Origin: Cycas panzhihuaensis
Lineage: Eukaryota; Cycadophyta
Direction of reading: 5' to 3'
DNA: 64,000 nucleotides
Assembly: GCA_023213395.1 (NCBI GenBank)
Contig: CM041465.1
Span: forward strand, 198,469,741 to 198,533,740
The translations under genes were made by a program, and so were the position numbers. Shown here in pieces: positions 24,030 through 36,320 of this stretch (the first letter of the stretch is position 1; each line of letters begins with the position of its first letter). The notes under the pieces are model-generated. The model did no database searches. It saw only the letters and a program-made list of their open reading frames with translations, and had not been told where the DNA came from.

Positions 24030-24270
24030 TGATAAATAAAAGAACTAAGGTCTGGAAGGAGGACTACCCGGAGGAGCTATTGAGACTAGTTAGGATTGAC
24101 GCACATTTTGGGGAGGCAGACAGGGGAGGCTGAGATGAATCCTTTTATTTTAGGCTAGACCATGGGCCTGTCATGGTCATCTTTTCTAAGTCGTTGGGCC
24201 TCGATGTACAAGGTTTGGGGACCTAGTTAAAACCCCTTCAATATTATTTTACCTTATAAAAAAAAAAAAA
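24030..24270 (+). other. LINE 3' UTR and poly(A) tail
   Basis: A short untranslated tail ends in 13 A (24258-24270), the mark of target-primed reverse transcription. The second target-site copy follows at once. Confidence 0.9.
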
Positions 24271-24278
24271 TGTTTATT

Positions 24279-25479
24279 TATTTAAAAATTCAAAAGCTTA
24301 GAATTTTTATTCCTTCGTCATCAAGTCTTATTTCAGATCTACATATTTAAAGATCTTAGTTACTTTGCAAGTTTGCTATATAATCATATTTAAAATTATA
24401 TATTATAAGTTTATTAATTTATTAAGTTCTTTGATTCCTTCTAAAGGCACATATTTTATTGAGAAGTACAAAAAGTTCACTTGGTAAAAGCATCCTTGAT
24501 TCATTATTATACTTAAGGTTGCATATAATGCACTTTACTTCAAAGGAACATTTCATTTTTAAGGGCATTACATTTTTTTCTTGGAAGCTATTAGTAAAAC
24601 CACATCATTGATAACTTATTGACATTGGATTACATTCTTTTTAGAATATTTTTATTATATACTTGCATTAGTATTGAACTTATTTAAGGATTTGTATACT
24701 TGAAAAGTATATTCTTTTTTATTATGTATTAAAGTTTCTTATAAAATAGAAATGAATTTAAATCAAATATGATTCCCTATATTTGATGGCCATAATTTTT
24801 AATAATGGCATAAAATAATACAAACTTACTTTATCACAAATAATCTTTGGAGATACCTACAAGATGGATATAACCTTAATAATAAATAAGACATAAAAAA
24901 AGTTAATGAAGCCTTAGCTATATTATTTTGCACTATAGATGATAATGTTTTTTCTAAAGTTTGTGAAATGACGACCTCCAAATCTATATGGGATACCTTA
25001 GATTCTATTTATGGGGGAGAAACCCTCAATATAAATGAATTTAACATCAATGTTGTTGAGCATGTGAGATAGATGTCAGAGTAGATTGTTTATGATAAAA
25101 AAACTAAGGAAGAGAATTCAAATCAAATGAACGATCACCTTGTTGTACATAAAGTTGATCCTTCATTTGAGGGGGAGAAACCTTATGATATGTCAGTTAC
25201 TCATAAAATAAAGATTTTAGAATACAATGTTAAAGTTTCAGGAGATAAAATTAGAGTTGTAGTCATTCATCTTAATTCAAATCAAGTTACACCTACTTAG
25301 ACTTCATTTGAACCACTTAATGTTAAAGAAACATACATTACTGAAAAGATGAGGCAAGTTGATGACGATCAAACTAATGGACAAATATTCAAAGCCTTTT
25401 TTAAAGTTTTTTTAAAGTTTAAGTTTCACAAGTTTAAAGAGAAGATAAAGATGTTCATGATGACCATTAAGGGGGAGAA
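24279..25479 (+). pseudogene. element A distal leader and gag relic
   Basis: Non-coding leader to about 24748, then a copia-type gag start at 24749 with FPIFDGHNF, YFITNNLWRYLQDGYN and the UBN2-like segment TTSKSIWDTLDSIYGGE (to about 25025). Downstream frames (to 25460) are Lys-rich and unrecognised. No zinc knuckle, protease, integrase or RT follows; the polypurine tract comes next. The gag thus appears truncated to its first half. Two stops occur in the recognisable part. It resembles the Copia-C gag (43020-43320) in its opening motif. Confidence 0.7.
25467..25479 (+). other. polypurine tract of element A
   Basis: The purine-rich TTAAGGGGGAGAA lies directly before the 3' LTR start TGTTGGTG at 25480. 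Confidence 0.85.
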
Positions 25480-25540
25480 TGTTGGTGTTAATATTCATCA
25501 TCCTACTCCCACCATTTACATATGTGAGTGCACACATATA
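25480..25540 (+). repeat. 3' LTR of element A, first part
   Basis: It matches 9332-9392 of the 5' LTR. It is interrupted by Copia-L and continues at 38465. Confidence 0.85.
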
Positions 25541-26163
25541 TGTTAAGAAGATAAGGTCCCAACCCTTAAACTGCCACCAAGATCTTAAGTATTCTTGCAA
25601 CTAGTTATAGGAATTAAAACTAAAATTTAACATGCAAGTTCTTAAACTAGAAATAAAATAATAAAATGAACAAGAAAGCCAAGTATCACATATACATCCA
25701 ATATAATGTGGTAAAAGCCTAGTAGTATGTTAGGAAACATCCACATAGGAAAGGTATTGATCTTTATTATCAAAGAATAGAGAAAAAATACATTATCTAT
25801 AGTAGAGTGCTCACAACAACAATAACCAGCTGCCCAACTACTCACAGTACATTGAACACTATCAACATGATGAAAAAATGCCCTAAATCAGACTATATGA
25901 AAAAGTCATACAAGGCACAAATCTTGATCGTAGAATTTAGGGTATTTTAAGCAAATGACCCTCATTTTATTTACAATTTAATATACTTTCTAATACTAGA
26001 TTTTTGGGTCAGGGGCTATCGCCCCTAAAACCCCTCTTTGTGGGGGGTGTTCAATATCCACCGCACCTCCTTAGAACCCCCTAAGAAAGGTTTCGGGGGG
26101 AAACTACACTACTAACCTGTCAAAATTTTAGCCTCTAAACCATTGTTGTCACATTATCTAACA
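25541..26163 (-). repeat. left (3') LTR of Copia-L
   Basis: Begins TGTTAAGAAGATAAGG and ends ATTATCTAACA. It contains a GC-rich hairpin-prone stretch at 26010-26100, including GGGGCTATCGCCCC. It is 27 bp shorter than its partner, mainly in that G/C-rich stretch. Confidence 0.95.
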
Positions 26164-26626
26164 ATCTACACCTTGATAATAATGTACCTGGTATCTTTCT
26201 AAGGTCATTCATCACCTTTTCTGTAAGTGAGGAGAAGTCAAATACCATTTGAACTTCTCTAATAGTATTGGTTTTGTGAACATATCAGTACAATTTTGGT
26301 TTGTATTAACCTTCTCAAGTTGCACTCCACCTGCTTCCACAACTTGTCTAACAAAATGGTACTTAAGAGCAATATGCTTTGTCCTACTATGATAAGTTGG
26401 ATTCTTAGCTAAGTAAATTGCACTTTGACTATCACAAAATATATTTACCTTTTCCTATTTCCTTCTAAGCTCAACCAATAGATATTGTAACTAGATTGCT
26501 TCTTTACAAGTATGTGCTACAACAACATCTCCAGCTTTTGTAGTCGATAATGTAATTATGCTCTATAATTTTGATATACAACTAATTAGATCATTTGCAA
26601 GAGTAAATACATAACCTAATGTAGAC
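26164..26626 (-). pseudogene. Copia-L RNase H, 3' part
   Basis: Read on the minus strand this is copia RNase H: STLGYVFTL, a TKAGD relic of the usual T-E-A-E-Y motif, and KNPTYHSRTKHIALKYHF near the end. It continues exactly in domain and direction from 34242-34511 across the Copia-K insertion, whose CTTCT duplications flank the break. Stops are present. Confidence 0.85.
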
Positions 26627-26631
26627 CTTCT

Positions 26632-26928
26632 TGAAAAGACTGGATCTATCCTTCATCTCCATGCACTAAACACAAAGGAGAATATGGAAATAAGAGAGAC
26701 TTAAGAGAAAGAAAGTAGCTCTCATAAAATGGGAAGGTAAGAATAAATCTCCTCTATTGAACTTTTACTTTTATATTAAGAGAGGGAGCATTAGAGTTAC
26801 GTGAAATTAAATTATACATAATGCATATGAAAGTGTATTTCACTTAAGTGATCTAATTTAAAATTCACTTAAGACCCTTTTCGAAATAATCAACTAATGT
26901 AATGACCTTATGACTTTAACCCTTTTCA
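26632..26928 (-). repeat. left (3') LTR of Copia-K
   Basis: A 297-bp direct repeat of 33939-34236 with short inverted ends TGAAAAG/CTTTTCA. On the inner side, 26929-26943 reads as a polypurine tract on the minus strand (...TTAAGGGGAAGAT). Confidence 0.95.
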
Positions 26929-26943
26929 ATCTTCCCCTTAATG

Positions 26944-27394
26944 GTAGAAGGTCATTTCATTCTATTTTATTCTATCCTATGAGGTCTTCATTTTAGCCTC
27001 TTACAAAGAAAACTACTATGACACTTTTGTAGGAAACCCTCACAGGGAAGAAAACCCATAAATTTTTTAATCTACTAACCTAGCTCAGGCGGCTCTTTAA
27101 ATGAAGCCAGATAGCCAATCAGTATAATAAACTGTGTAACTGAAATCTACTAAGTCTCCATATACCATTTGGTCATCCCTCATGCCCTTTTGGGTTTTCA
27201 CAGGTTTCTATTTTCCTAAATGATATAACCCTTATCATTTCGTACCCACAAGGGATTTTCACGAATGTGATAGATCATAGACTTACTCTTGTCCTTCCAT
27301 GCCCACAAGGGGTTTTCACGAATGAGATAGAGTATGATGGTCTTATTGTCATCTCCTTCAATTAGTCAAAGATAGAGGCCCTAAAGTTGAGTTG
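26944..27394 (-). other. Copia-K 3' untranslated region
   Basis: About 450 bp between RNase H and the 3' LTR with no frame. It is homologous over most of its length to 46550-46915 in fragment J, which identifies J's right half as 3' UTR. Confidence 0.75.
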
Positions 27395-30115
27395 CTTTTG
27401 GAACTATTCAAACTTCACCCTCTTTAGTGGTTTGGTGAAAATATCGACCACTTGATCTGTTGTGGGGTAGTACTCCAGTTGAATTATGCCATCATGAACT
27501 AGTTCTCTAATTCTATGGACTTTCGTACTTATATGTTTGGTACGATCATGAAATACAAGATTTTTAGCCATCTAGATTGTAGATTGATTATCTACATGTA
27601 AGCTAGTAGAACTTGTTTGGGTGGCATTTATTGTATTCAACAAGTTTCTAAGCCATATCACCTCCTTGCTTGTCTCAGAAGCAATAATATATTCAGCTTC
27701 AACAGTTGAGTCTATAACTATTTTCTATTATCTGGATCTCCATGATATTAGTGTTGTTCCAAGAAATGTTATGTACCTAGTCATAGATATTTCTGTATCT
27801 TTATCTCTGGTAAAGTCTAAGTCTATATATTCATAAAGTTTAAATTCTACATCAGGTTCATACAACAGACCATATTTGCTAGTCGTCTTTAGGTAGCTCA
27901 ACACTTATATTGTAGCTTGCCAATGATTCTGCTTATGATTTATCATTAATCTTGCAAGAATACCAACAAAGTGTGCAATATCTGGCCTTGTATTGATAGT
28001 ATATATATGACTACCTACAAGTTACCTATAGAGTGTTATGTCTACCTCCCTAATGTCACCATTAACTGAGAGTTTAATATTATGATCCATAGGTATATCC
28101 ACTGGTCGATCACCTTCTAACTAAAGGTTTATTAGAAGATCATTGATATATTTTTCTTGGGAGAGAGATTTTGCCATTCTTTTGAATTACTTCACTGCCC
28201 AAGTAATATTTCATCAACCCAAGGTTAGACAATTCAAAAGTTTTAGCAAGGTCTTTCTTTAGCTAGCTAATTACCTGTTCACTATTTCCCGTTATTAGCA
28301 TGTCATCCACAAAGATTAAGAGATAAGTGACTTTACCATTTTGGCGCTTGATGAATAATATTACATCAATATCTTGATAGTCACAAATCTCATATCCAAG
28401 TTGCCTCATTCTTTCAGACAACTTGGTAAACCAAGCACAAGGGGCTTGCATTAGGCCGTACAAGGACTTTTTGAGCTTGCAACCTTATGCTCATAACTGA
28501 CAATCTTGTATCCTTCTGGATGAGCCATGTAAATTTCTTCTTTAAGGTCCCCATTGAGAAATACAATCTTAACATTAAGTTGGTAGATTTTCCAACCCTA
28601 TTGAGTAGCCAAGGCGATAAGAGTTATGATTGTAGGCCACTTGGTTATAGGAGCAAAGATTTCAGTGTAGTTGATGCCTTCCCTTTGCATGAATCCTTTT
28701 ACTACCAACCTCGCCTTGTGTTTTTCTAGGGTGCCATCTGATCTATACTTATTTTTGAACACCTATTTATTTTGAACTATCTTTCTTCAAAGTGGTAGAT
28801 CAACAAGCTCCCATGTATTGTTCTTGATAAGAGATTGGTACTCTTCGTTCATAGCATTTCTCCAAGCTATATGTTTTATAGTTTCTTGGTATGTTAGGGG
28901 CTCTTCATTAAGATTAAGGTGCAATTCTGTCGGTTCAAGTTCAACGGAAAGTGATTCATGCATCTTTACACTATGGGCACTTCTAGTGCTAGTTTTACCC
29001 CCGCATACCCTTCTATAGCTAGTAGGCTTTATGAAAACCTCAAGTTGGGAATGAGGTTTTCATTTCCATAGCCTCTTGGTCTTCATTTTGATCCTGAAAA
29101 GGATCATGTAAAATGTTTAGCATGAAGGAAGTTGACGATGCTGGAGAAGATGGGCCAACCACAGATGTTGGAGAAGATGATCCTTCTGCTATGGCTTTGC
29201 CTTTGTCAACTTGGTTGTTCACAAATGATGGTGTTGGATGTGTACATATTGGCTGGGAATCACAACTTGTATCCTGTGAGCCTCCATTATTAGATTCTAA
29301 GATTTTGACCAATTGTTTAGCATCTGTCCCCCTAAAGTTTGGAATCTAGATATCAAATTCAGTAGCATCATTAAATCAGTATGAAGGCATATTAGAGTCA
29401 AGTCTGAGTAATTGATCTTCATTCTCTGCAAAGATAACATCCTTAGTAATGATGATTTTACGCTGTAAAGGTATGAAAACCTTGTATCTATTTTTCTCCA
29501 TAGGGTATCCGATAAAGATGTCTTTGATGGCTCTATCTTAGAGCTTATTTCTATATTCCTCTAGAATATGAGCATAACAAGTAGAGCCAAAATTTCTAAA
29601 GTGGGAGATAGAGGGGGTTTATCCATACCACATTTCGTGTGGAGAGGGGCTAAGCTTGTAGGGACTAAAAGTGTTGATGCAATACACAATAGTCTAGATA
29701 GCCTTAGCGCAAATATAGATAGGGATATTCTTATATACCAGCATAGCACGAGCCATATTCATGATGGTCCTATTCATGCACTTGGTAACTCCATTTTGCT
29801 AAGGTGTACATACAACAGTAGTTTGGTGTTTGATTCCATGTTGATATAGGTACGATTTAAACTCATTAAATATGTACTCACCACCATTATCAGTCTTGAG
29901 TATTTTGATTTTGAATCTAGATTTATTTTCTACGTAGGCCTTAAAATCTTGAAACATAGAAAAGGCTTTATCTTTCTTTGCAAGAAAATAAACCCATACT
30001 TTTTGGTAAAATTGTCAATGAAAGTAATATAGTACCACTTCTGTTTAAGAGAAGGGATGGGCATAGGACTGCATATATCTAAGTGTATAAGCTACAAGGG
30101 TTGGTTAGATTTCCA
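27395..30115 (-). pseudogene. Copia-K pol: integrase, RT, RNase H
   Basis: Integrase core pieces on the minus strand: ITFIDNFTKK (about 30020), KTDNGGEY (about 29880-29905), and QNGVTKCMNRT (about 29775-29805), where the catalytic Glu of the usual N-G-V-A-E-R-M-N is Lys. An integrase C-terminal segment lies at 29480-29600. RT spans about 28030-28900: MYGLMQAPCAWF at 28430-28463 and the catalytic motif FVDDM near 28300 retained. RNase H spans about 27395-27950 (STVEAEYIIASETS, DRTKHIST). Many stops and frameshifts split it. Confidence 0.85.
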
Positions 30116-31900
30116 CTAACTACAAGGAAAGGGTTGTCTTTGAGATTTGGCAATAATACATGCTTTGCATTTAAAGAGCTTAGAGGAGAGCCTAAGCAAA
30201 CTAGGAAGAGTGGCTTGTAGTTCTCTTAAATGATTAATTTTGATATGGCCCATATGAGCATGCCACAGGGCTGCTTGGGACAACTTTTGAGGAGTTAGGG
30301 TTATGGTAAAAGCAGAGTCATCATCAATATAGTTGGCTTCAGAGGATGGTGAGCTAGTTAGACGAAAAAGTTTGCCATCAAAAATTCTAGTTATAACCAC
30401 AGCATTTGAAGGAGGGTGAATGACATAGAGAGTTTGATTTTTTGCAGTTACACTCAAATCAAATCCATGAGGGATAAGGGTGGACATTGAGAGTAGATTC
30501 TAATTCAGAGCAAGAATATATAAAACATCAACAAGTATAAAATATGGAAGGCCTAAGAGTTTCAGGTAAATAGTTCCAATTCCTTCGACTGGTTGAGATG
30601 ATTTTTCATCCATGTGTACAACACCATGAACTTTAGAGTCAAAATCTTGAAAGAACTGGCGATGACAAGTCATGTGTTGTGTTGCTCCAGTATCCATGAT
30701 CCACGATGAAGTATTTGAGGTGGCACTATTTGCAACTCCAAGTGGTGAAGGCAAAAGTGAATAAGCATAACCACAATGATCCTCAATATACTTAGTAGAT
30801 CTATTAACAACATTTGATGAAATAGTCCCAATTCTTTGAAGGTATGCATGAGTAAATTGCATTCCACCAAAAGTATCTTCAAAGAAAGTATTATCAACAT
30901 TATGTGCACCATGCCACTGTTGATAACTTAGTAGTTTGTTGGTGGAAGTTCTACAATTTTTGGTATAATGTCATTTTCTATTACACCTTTGGCACACAAT
31001 TATTTGATTTCCAATCCAAGTATTAGGTTGGTTGGATTATCTCTAATTACTGGATCTAGGTCTAGGTTGATTATTTTGGCCTTAGCCTTGAGACTATTTT
31101 TATTAGAGTTGAGGAACCTGTTGACTAAGAGGATGTTGTCTTTGTTGTCTACCTCTTCCTCTTCCATGAGAATTACCACCTCTAAGAGAGTATTGACCTT
31201 GATTTTTGGTATAATAAAGATCTTCTTCCACTTCAAAAGCAGCATCAACTGGATATGATATAGTGGTAAAGTTGGTATCAAAGGTCTTATCAAATTCAAC
31301 GAACTTATCGGCAAGATCCTCAAAGTTTAGGGTCTTCAAAGTGCCACTAGATTGAAGACTTCCCAATAGATTTTTATAATTTGGGATATGGAGACATGAC
31401 TGAATCAAGAAAGACTATGTAATGCATTAAGTTTTAAAATCTTTATCAATGACTTGCTTGATTTGACGAAGGAGATTGATTGTCTCACTTGCTTGTCCTT
31501 TCTACATTTTTAATTTGTTCATCTTTAGCACTAAGTGAACAAATTCTAAGTATGATTTAGTGTCAAAGTTCTTTTTAAGAACTTTAAGAACTTTCTATGC
31601 TATATCATGTACAACTTCATCAATGAGATTATGTAGGGAATAATCAATGACAAGCAGTATCCCTGCACAGATTTTATCATCATCAAGTTCCCATTGGCGT
31701 TTAGCTGCAGCTTTAGTGGGAGCAGTTAGAGCACCTCCCCGAGAAGTAATTCAGGTAGGTATAGCTGCAACAAATGGTGTAGGTTGCAAGTGATCTCTCC
31801 ATAGACTTTCATACTTTGCATCATTTCTGACACCAGTGAACCACATGTCCTAATTTTCTTTCCTTTTTAGAATGCAGTTCACATTTTACTTGAACTGTGA
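30116..31900 (-). pseudogene. Copia-K gag, protease and gag-pre-integrase
   Basis: On the minus strand, 30487-30116 is an open 123-codon gag-pre-integrase domain with LWHAHMGHI and FKCKACIIAK. At 30862-30500 lies the aspartic protease with WIMDTGATQHMTCH (catalytic D-T-G intact). The gag occupies 31900-30950: a CCHC knuckle CQRCNRK...HYTKNC at about 30950-30990 and an Arg/Gly/Gln-rich linker (SHGRGRGRQQRQ) near 31130-31170. Frames are broken by stops, and two reading frames overlap at 31000-31408. Confidence 0.85.
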
Positions 31901-33923
31901 AAACATGGTGTCTTTTTAGAATGGAAGAAATGAATAAAGGACTATAAAAGTGATAGCAATAAATGACCAATTACTATTTACAAATGGGAAATGTAATGAA
32001 GTAGTGTAGCAGAAGGAAAAAGAAGTGAGAATGGTTTCTCAAAGATGAAGGGAGCAACTTAGAGAAAAGTCACCAACACTTATGACAAATATTAACCTAT
32101 CGTAGAAGGAATATGAGAAGCACTATGATAAAAATTGGCCACTAACACTTGTGGAAAATATTAACCCAACACAACAAGAATATGAGAAGGACTATAACTG
32201 TGATTACACTATGGATCACTTTTTACAAATAAATAAGTGATTAATATACAAGATTGTAGGCCAATATAGAAGCTGACATCATTGGGTTTAAATAACTTGA
32301 AACTCAAATATAGGATGCGTAATCAACCCAATAACCTCTAACTTATGTCTAACATGTAGTTAAGGTTATTGAAGAGATGCCTAGGGTTCTAGTAGAATTA
32401 AGTTGGCCTTTACCTGTGATACCCACAATTATGGTTGGTAATAAAATCTAAGACACAACCGAGCCCAAGTACTCCCAATCTTCACCCAGTTCACTAATGA
32501 GTAGCTATATACCTCTTCTAAAGAGTAGTACATGCATACCCATAGCTATGATAGATATTGGATTGGGTATATTTTAATCTTATATTAAAGTTTCAATTTT
32601 CTTGGTTGGTTATCACGATGATCCCTGATTGAGGCACAATGGTATAGCTAACCAAACCTCACCAATATTCAGGTTTAGTCTAGTCCTAACTTGAAATCCA
32701 CACCTCCTTTATGGCATAACATTCTACCAACCAAGGTATCTCAACCTTGGTGAGTATGTGAATAGGTACAAGATGGCAAAAAGTAGTGTACGTGATGTGT
32801 TCCTTTTAGGAAGAATAAAAATATTATCAAATTGCATCAAATGTATATTTAACTGAAAATATAATGCTTGCTTGGAGTACTTACTTGAAATGTATTTAGA
32901 GTACTTGCTTTGAGTGATTTTAGAGTGTTGAAATACAAAGCTAATAAGTGAGTGAGGACATCAGATATTTCTATGATCCAGGTATTTTTTTGTCACTTTT
33001 ACAATGGGCTTTTAGACCTTATAAAAAGAAGGAAGAAATGTTCTTCATTCTCGTTTTTTTTGGTTAATACAAAAGAAAGTGGTCTTCACTAAATCAGTAA
33101 TAACTTTCTCCCACAATGTCAAAATGGAGTTCTAGTTTTTATGTTACAAACTAAACTTAGAGCTTCATCTTCAGGAAGTGGAATCAAGTCCAAATGAATT
33201 CTAGAAAGATTTTGGCAGCTCCGTAAAGTTAGGAAATTATATTTTTCTAGAATTCTTATTAAAAATAACTGTTATCCACTAAAACAACAATAACTTCCTT
33301 ATACAACATCCAAATTGGGTGTCATTTTTTATGCTGGAAAGTACACTCAGAGCCTCATCTTTAAAAATTAGAATCACTTCAATTGGAGCTCTGTAGAAGA
33401 TTTTGTAGACCTATGAAGTTTAGTAATAAAATTATATTTTATAAAAATTTCAGCTTGCAAATATATCATTAACACATGACACCATATGAAATTTCCATCA
33501 TTTTTTTATCACCAAGATCCAAATATGGGCCAGGTAAGAGTATACAATGATGGATATTTTAAATGGCTTGAAATACTTTTAAAAAATGGGTAAAACCTCC
33601 CCTTACAATCATTCTACTAAATGCTAGAAATTTTTTTGCAGCATTTCCCCTTATTAAATGGACAAAAAAGGGAAATGAAAAGGAAGAATGAGATAGCATG
33701 AATGGCCACCAAAGTATTGGAATCCTTGGGCCTTACAACTCCTTATATTATGCTTTTAAACTTGCAAAAGAGAAAGGAAAAGTAAACAATACAAAATATA
33801 CTATCATAATAACTTAAAAATATTTCTAAATTCACTTTCATAATCTCCTTCACCACATGGATTATGGAGGAGAAGGAAGTGATGGCTCCATTGCAAGTGT
33901 AAGTGAGGAATATGAAGGAAGTA
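31901..33923 (-). other. Copia-K 5' leader
   Basis: About 2 kb of AT-rich untranslated leader between gag and the primer-binding site. I recognise no gene in it. Short similar blocks recur inside it (33150-33240 and 33330-33420, 'agagcctcatctt...gaatca'), suggesting an old internal duplication. Confidence 0.6.
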
Positions 33924-33924
33924 A

Positions 33925-33937
33925 GCTCTGATACCAC
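33925..33937 (-). other. primer-binding site of Copia-K
   Basis: The reverse complement TGGTATCAGAGCT lies one base from the right LTR, a perfect methionine-tRNA-type site for its first 12 bases. Confidence 0.9.
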
Positions 33938-33938
33938 A

Positions 33939-34236
33939 TGAAAAGAGTGGATCTATCTTTCATCTTCATGCACTAAATACAAAGGTAAACATGAGAGCAA
34001 AAGAGACTTGAGAGAAAGAAAGTAGCTCTCACAAAATTGGGAGGTAAGAATAAATCTCCTCCATTAAGCTTTTACTTTTATATTGAGAGAGGGAGCATTA
34101 GAGTTAGGTGAAATGAAATTACATATAATGTATATGAAAGTGTATTTTACTTAAGTAATCTAATTTAAAGTTCACTTAAGGCCCTTTTTCGAAATAATCA
34201 ACTAATGTAATGACCTTATGACATTAACTATTTTCA
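33939..34236 (-). repeat. right (5') LTR of Copia-K
   Basis: Starts TGAAAAGAGTGG and ends CTATTTTCA, followed by the CTTCT duplication. Confidence 0.95.
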
Positions 34237-34241
34237 CTTCT

Positions 34242-35310
34242 CTTATCTAAATCTCCTGCAAAGTTTGGATTAACATGTCCACAAACCTGATTACATGTAC
34301 CTCCAAAGGTAATACAATAGTCACTTATGCCTCTCAAATATCGAAGCAACCATTTCACTACTACCCAATGTTCCTTTCCTGGATTTTCTATAACCCTGCT
34401 AACTACACTGATTGAATGTGAAATGTCAAGTCTTGTACATACCATGGCATATATCAAACTTCTTACTGCACTGGTATAAGGCATGAGGTATATAATCCTT
34501 TTCTTCTTCATTAATAAGACTCATACTCAAAGAAATCTTGAAATATGAAGCTAATGGGATACTCATTAGTTTCATATTTGCCATACCAAACCTGGTTATC
34601 ACCTTCTCTACATATTTCTGCTATGATAACCATAGCTTACCATTTTTCCTATCTTTATGTATCTCCATACCTAAGATTTGTTTTACAGTTCCTAGATTCT
34701 TCATATCAAAATTCCTAGCCAATTAAACCTTTAACTTATTGATTTCTTCTATGCTCTTCCTTGCAACCAGCATGTCATCAACATGCAATATCAAGATAAT
34801 GAATAAGCCATTGTCCATGAATTTAAAGTAAACACAATAATCATACTCACTTCTTTTAAAATTTTAGCTCTCTATGAAGGCATCAAACTTCTTGTACTAT
34901 TACCTAGGTGATTACTTCAGTCCATACAATGATTTCCTGAGCCTATAAACAAGTCTTTTTCTACCATCCTATATAAACCCTTCTAGTTGATCCATATAGA
35001 TCTCCTTATCTAAATCTCCATGTAGAAAAGTTGTTTCTATATCTAATTGCTCCAACTCTAAATCAAGAGAAACTACTAATGCTAACAACACTAAAATTGA
35101 AACTAGTTTGATAACTAGTGAAAGGATCTCATAAAAGTCAATACCTACTTTCTATGCAAAGCCTTTAGCCACCAGTCTTGCCCTGTATTTGTCAACCTTT
35201 CCATTAACATCTATTTTCTTTTTAAAACCCACCTGCAACCAACAATCTTCCTACCATGTGAAAGTTCTATCAAGTCCCATGAATTAATTTTCTTCAAAGT
35301 ATTTATCTCT
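34242..35310 (-). pseudogene. Copia-L RT and start of RNase H
   Basis: On the minus strand, RT pieces run from about 35300 to 34520. The catalytic box reads HVDDM (34768-34790) instead of Y-V-D-D. The 95-codon open frame 34511-34224 is the RT/RNase H connection (SLIYAMVCTRLDIS, VVKWLLRYLRG, NFAGDLDKRS); homology stops where Copia-K begins. Stops and frameshifts separate the pieces. Confidence 0.85.
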
Positions 35311-35312
35311 TC

Positions 35313-36320
35313 CTACATAACCCTCTTCCACTTCTCACCATGGGTATCATCTACTACTTCTTGATAACATGTAAGCTCACCATCATTAGAAACCAAAGCA
35401 ATAGAAATAGAAGGGTTATACATATCAAGTGGATGACTAACTCGTGTAGATCTTCTAATTGTTGGCAAAGGAGTGCCTACATACTCCTGTAAATCTACTA
35501 CAGATTCATCTTTAGAAAGATCTTCTTGCTCTTCTGATTCCAAAGATGGCTGGGTTTCAAACTTGACATGTTGATGTTTAAGTTTCAGCTCCTGTTTCAC
35601 TTTAACTTCTATACTATCTGATTTTAGAAGGGGAGATTCATCAAATAAAACATCTCTGTTAATGTTGATTTTGTGGGCAATAGGATCCCACAACCTGTAT
35701 CCCTTCACATCATCTTTATCACCATAACCAATAAATATATATCTTTTGGATTTTAGGTATAACTTTAAACGTTTACTTTTATCAGTTAAGGCATAAGAAT
35801 CAAAACTAAAAACTTTCAAATTTGAACAGTCACATAAATGTCCAGTCCATACCTCTTTAAGAATCTTACAATCTATTGCAAGTGATGGTGACATCTTTAC
35901 TAGATAGTAAGTTGTTTGAATATCTTTTGCCCATAAGCCTTGCTCCACTCCTACATTACTTAGCATGCTTCTTGCTCTTTTCAAGAGTGTCCTATTCATG
36001 TGCCCAGCTATACCATTTTACTGTGGAGTATAGCTAGTGGTCTTGTGCATTTCTATCCTAGCTTCTCTGTAATAGTTCTCAAATTCCAAGGAGTTGAACT
36101 CGCCTTCATTGTCAGTTCTTAAACATTTGGTTGACTTACCAGTGTTGTTCTCAACTAGAGCCTTAAACTGCTTAAACACACTAAGAACTTCATATTTCTT
36201 TTTCAAAAAATAAACCCATACTTTTCTAGAGTAATCATCTATAATTGTGATAAAGTACAATGATCCTCTACAAGATATTATATGGGTTGGTCCCCACACA
36301 TCTGAATGTATGTAATCTAC
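35313..36320 (-). pseudogene. Copia-L integrase
   Basis: Two adjacent minus-strand open frames, 36299-36018 and 35999-35313, are separated by one stop codon. The first carries the catalytic aspartates in FITIIDDYSRKVWVYF and LRTDNEGEFNS. The second begins at the helix normally containing the catalytic Glu, but the residues read AGHMNRTLLKRARSML just upstream of and across the frame start, with Gly where Glu is expected. The C-terminal segment KRYIFIGYGDKDDVKGYRLW is well preserved, followed by an acidic linker. Integrase inserts the cDNA; this copy has lost a catalytic residue and the frame. Confidence 0.9.

Larger units (their letters stand above)
13184..24268 (+). mobile_element. plant L1-type LINE (RNase H-bearing), split by Copia-B
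   Basis: A near full-length non-LTR retrotransposon. It has a G-rich 5' UTR, ORF1 (gag-like with a zinc knuckle), ORF2 (endonuclease, RT, zf-RVT-like region, RNase H), a 3' UTR and a poly(A) tail at 24258-24270. The 10-bp duplication AATGTTTATT flanks it (13174-13183 and 24269-24278, the last two A overlapping the tail). Removing Copia-B leaves about 6.5 kb, a normal size. It is visibly more GC-rich than the AT-rich copia sequence around it. Stops and frameshifts inactivate both ORFs. Confidence 0.95.
26632..34236 (-). mobile_element. Copia-K, Ty1/copia element, complete but decayed
   Basis: LTRs 26632-26928 and 33939-34236 begin TGAAAAG and end TTTTCA. Perfect duplications CTTCT flank it (26627-26631 and 34237-34241). 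By eye the LTRs are about 90% identical. All standard copia parts are present on the minus strand in order, 7.6 kb in all. It sits in the RNase H of Copia-L and is the deepest element of the nest. Fragment J (45985-46914) is from a related family. Confidence 0.95.

Noticed and set aside
29113-29849. Plus-strand frames of 78-93 codons
   Set aside because: Antisense to the Copia-K integrase C-terminal region on the minus strand.
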